Assembly (NCBI GenBank): GCA_015680685.1
Contig: MNCI01023897.1
Coordinates: 7,094 to 48,637 of the forward strand
Reading direction: 5' to 3'
Source of the DNA: Gnetum montanum
Lineage: Eukaryota > Streptophyta > Gnetopsida > Gnetales > Gnetaceae
Length of the DNA: 41,544 nucleotides
In this document: positions 33,082 through 41,544 of the stretch, in pieces
Numbering within the stretch: position 1 is the stretch's first letter
How the letters are laid out: each line of letters opens with the position of its first letter
Made by a program: the position numbers and the translations under genes
The notes under the pieces: model-generated
Database searches by the model: none
What the model was told of the DNA's origin: nothing
The model's input: the letters and a program-made list of their open reading frames with translations, nothing else

Positions 33082-33779
33082 ACTAATTTACTCCCAAGTA
33101 CTCATACTTTAGTCCTACATGTCAACCATAAGCACATTAAGTAGCACCTAGGTAAATGATATAAAATACCTTAGTAAATATAAAAACACATGTTACTTCA
33201 ATGTCAAACTAAATGCAAACGAGATCAACCAAGGCTATAAGAGGTAGGTGAAGACAAATGAGATGGAAGAAAGGCTACATAAGATCAAATAAAGGTCAAA
33301 CAAGGTTAAAACAAGTTGGGCCACAAACATAAGGTCACACATGGTCAATTACGATTACCTTCTTACTGATTTTAGGCCTTAACAGGCCATGTTGCTAATT
33401 TAAGACCTTGGCTAGCCATAGTTACATGGTGTCAAATGATGATTAAAAATGGTCAAACCCCATCACCTAACATCAATCAAAGGCTAAATAGAGATCTATA
33501 GAGGTCATAATAGAGGAAATAAGGTAGGTATGATGAAATTGAAGTTATGTAGAAGAAGCATGAGGTCAATTGATGATAGTGAAGATCAACAATACATAAT
33601 AAGATCAAAATAAATAAAAACACCATGAAACAAGGTCAAATCAATCAAAGTGAAGTACATGTGATAAAACATGATCATTATTGGTCAAATAGGATTAGAT
33701 TTTGCAAATTTTAGGCCTTAGAAGGCCATGGCATGAGGCTATAGGATTGCCATGAAATTTTGGGCACTTGAGGGGGCTA
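33082..33779. other. AT-rich spacer, no gene seen
   Basis: The stretch contains repeated AAGGTCAA words and two 'ttaggcctt..aggccatg' near-repeats (33370 and 33710). No gag or protease of element D is recognisable, so the 5' part of D is missing. Confidence 0.45.
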
Positions 33780-36340
33780 TTTTAAGACTCTTTCAAGGCA
33801 AAATTGACACTTTCCCTTGTTACTACATTTGGCTCTACTGGTGACTATATTGGCCCAGCATAATCATGCATTCCCCAACATATAAAACACTAATGAACAA
33901 TTTTCCAAGCACAATATGATCACTGTCGAGCTTCTGATGGTCTAGACAACTAGCACAAGGGGTTGGTATTATGGATTGATAAGTTTTGACTTTTTTTTCT
34001 ACCTTTTGGAATCTAAAAATGATGTTTCAATTAGTCCCTACACTAGGACAATGTAGTTAAGGAAGTCCCCAGTGTAGTCACATGGAATAAGTGAAGTACT
34101 AAGATTTCAAGATTGGAATTAATGCTCTGCTAGCTTCATAGGATAGCACAGGATCATGGAAGGACTGAATTGACTACTCGGAGGTCAAATTTAGGCAAGA
34201 AAAGTAGGTTTTATGGTATTTTCCATTAGACTACGTTGGGCCATCATAGTTAGGCATGGTGTCAGCATGGTCATGTATAATTTGGTGTTTTTATGGTGAA
34301 AGCAGAGTGAAATTATAGCTAGATGAAGTGGGACAAGGTTCTAAGCTTCCTAAGTCAGTTTTGGATCATTTCAAATGATATAGTACTAGTAAAAATTTCC
34401 ACAAGATATGTTTCCAATGTGACTATGTTGGGCCAGCATAGTCACAGGCTTCCCTAGCGTAGTTATGCATAAAATATGATTTTTAGCGAGTTTCCAAGCC
34501 CAATCAACCATACTAATGGACCTCCAAGATCATCGGTGTTGCTGGCTACGATTTTAGCATCAAAACTATTAGTTTTGAGGGGTTTTGGGTCTTGGGAAGG
34601 TCAAATACCTCTTAACTATGCTGGCCAACCATAAGCATGCAATTATCAACATAGTTAAGAGGTTTGAGGTGAAAATGATAAATTTTGGCTTATTTCCTAG
34701 GATTGTAATGTCTTAGCAAGCTTCAGTACGGTTCTAGGTCTTTTTGAGAGTCAATTTGAGCTGTGTCTGACCTATTTTGATGTTTTTCATGTGGACTACA
34801 TTGGGCTCTATTGATGACTACTCTAGCCCAGCATAAGCATGTAATCCCTAGCATAGTTGATAGGTTTGGACTAGAAAATGCTAAGTTCAGTGATTAAAAT
34901 AGGCTCCAGTAGGATCCCAAGGTTTTCCAAAGGTCAATTTGAGTTGAAAATGACTTTTTTTGATGTTTTTAGGTGGATTACACTAGGACACCCTAGTGAC
35001 TACATTGAACCCACATAGTCATGCAACCCTTAGTGTAGTCAAGCTTGGAAAATATGCTAAATGATGAAAAGTTATAAGTTTTATCTTTATTTTTAGTCTA
35101 GGAGGGTTCTAAGGTTCTTGGGAAGTTAGTTTGGCTTGGAAATGATTTTTTTTGGACTACTACATGTGGACAATGCTAAACTGTGCCTATGACTATGCTT
35201 GCCTAGCATAGACATGCAATTCCTAGCGTAGTCAGCCTCAAGAAATACATTTTGATGGATTTTTACTTGATTGATTGATAGTTCGAGGTCACCAAGAGTC
35301 CTAGGGAGGTGTGGAGGCTATGAAATGGAAGTTTGGAGTTTTATTATTATTTCTATGATGTATTCCATTTGAAAACCCTATGACTACATTGGGCTAGCAT
35401 AGTCACAACCTCTCTTCAGTGTAGTCATTAGTTTTAACAAATTTTTTACATCATTTGGCAAATTCCACAAAGTTTCAAAGTTGTCAGGAGCTTAGGCTAG
35501 GATTTGGAAACATGGCATGGTTGTTTGGTTTTGATTGAAAGATTAGTTAGTGAGAAAAGATTTATTCCATTCTTGACTATGCTGAACCAACATAGTCATG
35601 CCTCTAGCCAACATAGTCATGCCCAAGAACCAATCTGCAACAAGATTTATGGCTATTCTAGTGCTTGGTGACTAGTTATTCTAACGCCCAACTACTAATT
35701 TTGGCATCACGGTTTCATGGGTCGATGTACAACATAGGTGGGCTAACAGGAAGTGGGGAAATACATCATATTCCATCTAACTACACTAGGCCAATGTAGT
35801 TAGGCTTTAGGCTAGTTTAGTCACATGGAATAATCAATTTCTACATGAATTTTGTGGCCTTTTGACAACTCAAATTGCATCCATGTCAACACTTTTTTTC
35901 CTAGCTTGAGAATGAGGTTTTTTAGCATGGATGTAGGACTAAAGACTAGTTTTTGGTAGTGGATGGAATATGGCATCTATGCTGAGGCTTCCAAGGATCT
36001 CAACCCCAATGTAGTTTGGCTTGGATGCACAAATCCTAGTGTAGACATGGTTTTCCTTGGTTTACCTAGTGGGGCCCACATGGACTTGGCATGTTTGGAT
36101 GGAATAGAATTTCTATAACCCAACGTAGTCTTAGTTACCAATTCCATCACTGAGTGAAGTGGGAGTTCTGCAACAATGTTATGGAAGCCAAGGTTTCATG
36201 GTGGATGCTTGGGTTTAAGTGGGTTTTTCTTAGCTTCAATTTGCAAAAATCATTATTATTTTCTACACATCAAGATGTTGCGCCCAAGTTTGAAGCTTTG
36301 TGCCTACTAATGCCACCAATCCCAACGTAGTCAAGGCTTT
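33780..36340. repeat. ~190-bp tandem array with dyad motif (12-13 units)
   Basis: The word 'gactac(a/g)ctgggccagcatagtcatgc' or a variant recurs at about 33840, 34030, 34230, 34420, 34615, 34800, 34980, 35165, 35385, 35575, 35775, 35975 and weakly at 36120 and 36310. Spacing is about 175-220 bp. Units also share a 'ggttctaaggttcttgggaag' region and a 'gtcaatttgagttggaaatga' region. The motif resembles the U3 words of LTR D (28090-28380) and, with CpG restored by eye, of LTR C. It may be the amplified U3 of an LTR belonging with aORF2. Confidence 0.7.
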
Positions 36341-36425
36341 TCATCACCCAAGTGCCAACGTACTTATCCCAATGCTTCCAGAATTCAAATATTTTTCAAT
36401 GTTTTTTACATCAGTCTTCTACACC

Positions 36426-39400
36426 ATGTCGAGAAGGAAGGATTCTACCAAGATCCCTACTTTAAAGGAGGAAGATGCAACTACTCATGACCTTTCCCAA
36501 CTTCCACATCCCAATATTGGAAAAGGATCCACTACTATTTATCCCAGGTACATAACCTTAACTATTTTTTCATTAGAGTTTATTCTATTTCTAGCCTAGA
36601 ACCCTTGTGTTTTCTCAGATCTAGGCTTTTATATTGGTCAAATAAAAATTTAGTCAAAATCCCACTATATATTTAGGTCATTTTTACTTTTTTTATGTTA
36701 CTTGGATTTTTGGTTTTGTTTACATTGTGGGATAAATGCTATTTTCCATGAATTCCATGGGTTTTTTGCTTTTTTCCACCCAAAAAGTAATTGCACTTAT
36801 AAATTTTTCATAATAAAATGAAAAGGTATTTTAATTTCTCAAGGCTATTGGGATATTTTTTAATATTTTTTGGTCAATTTGGTTTTTGAACCACTTGATT
36901 TCGCTATACAGTTAATTTTTTATGGGTGTTTCTATTAGCCTATGTTAATTGGGATTTCATTTTTCTAGCTATCTTTAGTGTGAATTTGGCAATTGTTTTA
37001 GTAAATGGTTATGAATTTTTCAGTTTTATGGTTCTGGTATTTTAGTTCATTGTTCAAGGATTCTAGTGGCTATGAAATCATTAAATTTTGATGAGCAGTC
37101 TATTTTTGGTGAGTGTTTCTGGTGACTCACATGAAATTGGGTTTTGACTATGACAACCATAGTTTGATCACTTTTGTAATTTTTTCTATAAAAACTATTA
37201 AAAATTTTTACAATTCCAACTGCTATGAAATCATCAAATTCAAATAAGTGCTTAATTTTTCATGAATTTTTTAGTAAAGTGGTGCAGAATTTGGTTTTAA
37301 GGCTATTATGCATCTACCCTTCTAAAGATGGATAATGTTGACTTTGGAAAAAAAATTGCATTAACATCCCAGGTTTTTGGGGATTGGCTGAAGTGTTGGG
37401 AAGGGTTTAGAAGTGATTTGAATCACATTAAAAAAAATTTGATAATTTTTTATTAGTTGTTTACTATAGCCATTCCTTATAGCTTTGGTGTTGTTGAATT
37501 TTGTGGAATACTAGTTTATGGCCTTGAGTTGTGTTAGAAGTTTTTTCTAAATATGCAATTTAACATGGAAACCAAGATCTTAGCTTCAAACTGTCAATTC
37601 CATGTTTTCAATTATAAACTGTCAATTTCACACTTTTGGTTTTAAACTACCATTTTTGTTTTTTTCAAGTGTGAACTATTCCACTCAGTATTGTCGTCCA
37701 AGTGTTATTTTCCATGTTGAAGTATTATAAAGGCTAAAACGGTTGGCATGGTAATTGTAATATTTTCTGGTATTTTATGATTTGTAAGTTTTAATTTTGG
37801 TTTACAAGGTTGTAACAACTATGTGTTAGATGGTACAAGGCCTTCTTGAAGCCCATCTTAGTTGTTATCGAGCTAGTGGGGCCTTTATGTTGTATTCATG
37901 TTCCAGGTCCCAACACTCCATCCCCCAACATGGAGTTGAAGAACTGCTCTTTGTGGATTAGGTCAAGAACAAGGAAGTTCCTAACCTACCTACTATAGAA
38001 CTTCAGTGTGATAATTTGATCACACTTAGAATCCCATACTATAGCTGCTATCTTTAAAACCATTGTGCCTCACTCTTCTAGTATGATCGTCAAGTTTCTA
38101 GTTGATGATCCAAAGACTCATGGAGAGGGTGAAATGCACCATGACATGCACACTGTGGGTACTCAAAAATTATCAAAAATTTGGGAGATGCCTGAAATCA
38201 AGTAGTACAACCTTGATAACATGCTACTAGTTGGCCATCATGTGCATACATTGTTCTAGAACCCCCTAGTACCATCTATCATATAGAGGGGTATGTGTAG
38301 TTGTTATAATTTTTGTTTTTAGTTTATTTGTTATTTTTCTTTTGTTATGTAATTAAGTTGTAATAATTTTCATTATTTTTACTTGCCTAAAAGTATAGGA
38401 TAAATGATCAAGGTTGATAATCTTTTACCCTTAGCCTAAACAACATTAGGGATGCTCACCAAAAGCTCAATAATAAGGCTTGAGGTGATGGACAAATTGA
38501 AGGATGGATTTGATAATTACATCAAATGTCATCCTAAGGCCTATCAAAGATTCCTAGCCAATGGGATGATACATAGTGGGTGGGAAAACTCATCTTATGA
38601 TGCAGAAGTGCATCCATCCCCTAGAGTTCCTATGAAGCCTTTATCATATAAGCGAAGTGAGTATTTTGGTTTATTTATTTTGGTTATCTTCATGTCAATG
38701 TTCTACTAGTTGTGATATTATTAAGTCATTTAGGCTTTACTTGTTTAAATGTCTATACTTGTTTACCATTAATTTGATTTTATTTATTATATTTTGTTTT
38801 ACAAGATGCACCTACGTCAAGACTAATGGGTCATTTTTGTTATGTTGTAGGGATTGTTCCATTAGCCAAAGTGACTATAATCACTTTAGGACATTCTAAG
38901 AAGATGTTAATCCTTAAATTTGATGAGGTGGAACTTGCACAATGCTAGTTGGATAATTAGGCATTCAAAGGCTATTCATGCAGGATTTTTTAACATCTTC
39001 ATGGCCCCAAGCCCCATTGTTTCTATTATGGAAATGGTAAATATCATTAACTCCTTTAGCCAAGGAATCAAGAGGTTCATCACTTGTGTTCACAATGTGA
39101 CTATTACCTTGGATGTAAATGAATCCACCTTCACTGACCTCTTTGGTGTTCCCAATAAGGGCACAATGATTATCACCAAAGTAGGGAAGGAGGTGGATTG
39201 TTAAGAGGAATTTGAGGAGTGGTTAAACACTTGCTATGGTAAGAAGGGATTCTCTCTAAGCCATTCCTAGGTTTCGTAGGCTAGAGAGATGTATCCTCTA
39301 TTCTAATCCTATGCATTTCCTACGTGGTTATAGGGCATTAACCAAGCATGGACCATGAAGAAGGTTCTTATCGAGGGAACCTAATTTAAATGGACTACTC

Positions 39401-40161
39401 ATTTGGTTTCTAGGCTGTATGGGAAAATGCTAAAGCTCTAGGAAAGTCCCACGTCGAACTACCATGTGAATTTTACATTCTTTGCAACTTATTTATGGAG
39501 ATTTGCAGAGTTCCTCATAGTGATGAAGGATGAACTATGAATGACTCAAGACTCATTCCAACTCACTAGGCCTTGGGTAAGGCATCTTGTTTTGACCACA
39601 TAGGCCCAGGACCCACCAAAGGGTGCAGGTGAATCATTATCCATCACCACCAATGGCCTTGGTGGAAAATGTTGTGCATCCCCTAATAGCATGAGGAGAG
39701 AACCCACGTTGAGTAGGGAAATGTGGAAAAGGCCAAGAAGTTACTTACTGAAGATGAGGATTTAGCTAGAGCAAAACTCAAGAGGCCTTTGATTGATGAA
39801 ATAGCACCCATCATTAAGAATCCCTTGAAAAGAAAATTGATCATCAAGGTTAACCAAGTGCATGATTAAGTTAAAGGTATATTCTATATGTTTTTTTTAA
39901 GTTATGGTTTTGGTAATGTAGTTGAGTTATGGTTTTTTCTTAAGAAAAATGTGTTAAGTTGTTCTATGTTTTGCAATTGTTGTTCTTGCATGCAAGCAAT
40001 AGGAATAAGCAACCACCACAGTAGAAGTAACAACTAAGGTAGAACAAAGGCATCAAGAGGAGGAAGCACTGCAACATCATGAGGATGAGGGTCTATTTCA
40101 TCCTTCATTTAATAGCTTTAATGCTTTGTTCAAGGATTCATGATTGGGTGAACCTCCTACC
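36426..40161 (+). pseudogene. aORF2: second spliced plus-strand gene, cut by LTR E
   Basis: Candidate exons are 36426-36547 (MSRRKDSTKIP..., donor CCAG|GTACAT), 37907-38290 (donor GGG|GTATGT), 38450-38656 (open; LEVMDKLKDGFDNYIKCHP; donor GCGAA|GTGAGT), 38851-39876 and 40003-40161. The 38851 exon aligns with aORF1 exon 2 from its first residues and starts in the same phase (1); the preceding open exon also ends in phase 1. The 40003 exon aligns with the end of aORF1 exon 3 (DEGLFHPSFNSFNALFKDS against DEIFDSFLRGRLDL). Many stops and frameshifts are present. Exons matching aORF1 4-6 are lost where LTR E begins at 40162. The first exons have no clear partner in aORF1. Product unknown. Confidence 0.6.
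38851..39876 (+). pseudogene. aORF2 exon homologous to aORF1 exon 2
   Basis: After the acceptor TATGTTGTAG the frame reads IVPLAKVTIITLGHSKKM and LKFDEVELAQC, then shifts to FFNIFMAPSPIVSIMEMV and TFTDLFGV (open 38920-39204), EEFEEWLNTCYGKKGFSL, EMYPLF, TFFATYLWRFAEFLIV, QLTRPWVRHL and ESLSITTNGLGG. Every block has a counterpart in 6141-7191. A basic tail follows (PLKRKLIIKVNQVHD) matching the aORF1 tail beyond its TAG at 7103, which implies the aORF1 stop is a mutation and coding continued. Confidence 0.7.
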
Positions 40162-41544
40162 TGAAACACGACAAAAATTTGGACCTAACACTTTCAGACA
40201 AGAATCGAGCTAAGTCATGGTGCTTCCTAGCATGACCGAAACCTACGAGCTTCACAAACAACACCAAACGAAGTTGAATTAAGCAAGTAAAAGTTCCCCG
40301 AGATTCATTGGAGACTACATCAACATCTGGCAACAAGAACTACAAGTTTCAAACTCAAAACACTTAGTTTTGACTAAGTATACTTCTTGCACACAGGCAT
40401 GCATGCCCAGCATGCAGCTCAGCGTGCAGCAACTTTTGTGCCCCAAAAATGAGCCAAAACATGCCAGAATTGAGCTCTGGACCCCCCAGGACCTTCATCA
40501 GGGTCCCCAGTAGCTCTCAAGCACTTGAAAATCAAATTTTGGGCTCCAAATGATGGGTTTTCATTTGTGCACGCCCAGTGTGCACCATCAAGGATCTCTC
40601 AGAACAGGCACCCCAAAACAAGATCTCCACCTATAATTGACTCTCAGAGGCAAGAAAACTGTTAGGCATCATCCTAGGCTCCCAAAAATAAATATTCAAC
40701 CTTGAAATGATGTACTTCCATGACCTATATGCTGAGCATACATACTCTGCACGCCTAGCGTGCACAACCAAAAGCGAGGTCGATCAGGCGATTCAGCCAA
40801 CCTGCACGCTGACCTGCAGCATGTATGCCCAGCTTGCAGCACAGCGTACACTCATTGAAGCCTTCCAAAACCATGTCAGATCAAGTCCAAATGAGCTAAA
40901 AATCCATAGGCAACATTTTCATGACACCAGAGCCCAAATCCAAGGGCCAAGTTCAAGATTTTCTATTGTAACAGTAGTGTTCGTTTGTAAAGTTCAATTC
41001 TTTTGTGTTGGTCAAGTCTATATGTTGGGTTCACACGCCCAGCGTGTACACATTGGCATATAACACGTTGTACAGTTATAACATTCTTTGCACTCGGGCA
41101 ACACAACCACATGTCATCCAACCTAAAATTTTCTCACCCACGACCACTCATACCCTTCCAGATCCGAATCTAATGCCCAAGATCTCATAAAAACCCCAAT
41201 TTTTTACTAGATCGGGGTTGGCAATTTTTACAAATGGAGACAACAAAAACTGGATCTAGTACGCTTAGCAAATCGGGGCATAAACCTCTGTACGCTGGGC
41301 ATCAGACTTGGATGTTGCATTTCCCTACAACCCAAAACTTGCATCTCCCAGCACCTGTCATCACCCACCGGGGCTAAATGTCTGCCTTATGATTAATCCA
41401 CAACTACATTTTGACTGATGCATGCTGTAATCACTTTTTCAATACAAAACCATTTACATTTTTGCCCAGATTTATTGCAGTTTTCTTTGTTTTTCTAGTT
41501 TATGTTTACATTCCAGTTTACATTATTGTGTCTGTTTATGTTAC
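40162..41544 (+). repeat. 5' LTR of element E (runs off the window)
   Basis: It begins TGAAACACGACAAAAATTT, matching LTR C and LTR D in the opposite orientation. 'CAAGAATCGAGCTAAGTCATG' from 40200 (first 20 bases compared) matches the complement of 15485-15510. U3 holds dyad words such as CACGCCCAGCGTGTACAC (41035). The TATA position reads CATAAAAACCCC (41186-41197). The end region with 'TTTATGTTTACATT' corresponds to the low part of LTR C, so the LTR probably ends soon after the window. CTACC at 40157-40161 would be the 5-bp target duplication. Confidence 0.75.

Noticed and set aside
33780-36340. CRISPR-like array
   Set aside because: Units are about 190 bp, diverged and plant LTR-like; there are no short identical repeats with unique spacers.
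1-41544. tRNA, rRNA or other structured RNA genes
   Set aside because: No cloverleaf, rRNA core or known structural RNA sequence was noticed on either strand; the only tRNA-related signals are primer sites.

Overview
This window reads as nuclear DNA of a seed plant with a large, retrotransposon-dense genome. A gymnosperm or a large-genome angiosperm are both possible; nothing here fixes the species. I found no ordinary host gene, no rRNA, no tRNA and no bacterial-type feature. Almost everything recognisable is broken Ty3/gypsy LTR retrotransposon sequence of the Athila/Tat clade, plus two spliced genes on the opposite strand from the retrotransposon genes around them.

Layout. 1-4183: element A (minus strand), a gag-only derivative with its 3' LTR cut by the window start, a gag remnant, a tRNA-Asp-type primer site and a 5' LTR; a single N at 3895 joins a duplicated 44-bp end. 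4184-5967: degenerate minus-strand sequence. 5968-8913: a six-exon plus-strand gene (called aORF1 here). 9513-15545: element C (minus strand), the best preserved: 5' LTR, a leader with 47-bp and 26-bp tandem arrays, gag with zinc knuckle, a linker with five V-x-V-P motifs, and protease. Reverse transcriptase, RNase H and integrase are absent, and aORF1 sits where they should be. 15546-17850: a degenerate minus-strand coding region (X1). About 17850-26885: element B (minus strand), an old Athila-like copy of the same family as A with gag, protease, RT, RNase H and integrase all recognisable. 26889-27250: X2, a diverged copy of part of X1. About 27335-33080: element D (minus strand), Tat-type, with 3' LTR, polypurine tract, integrase, two RNase H domains and RT. 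About 33780-36340: about a dozen tandem units of roughly 190 bp that carry a dyad motif. 36426-40161: aORF2, a second, more decayed copy of the spliced plus-strand gene with conserved intron positions, cut by the 5' LTR of element E (40162 to window end, plus strand).

How the parts relate. Antisense ORFs between pol and the 3' LTR are known in Tat-lineage elements (for example gene23 of Grande). Both spliced genes here fit that place. aORF1 converges on gag-protease of element C. aORF2 starts beside an array resembling the U3 of the C/D/E LTR family. The unusual points are the multi-exon structure with matching intron phase, the loss of pol from an otherwise well-kept element, and the repeated dyad motifs. 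Region C, aORF1 and LTR E are visibly richer in CpG than the rest, suggesting younger or less methylation-decayed sequence. All homology statements rest on reading translations by eye; no database search was run.
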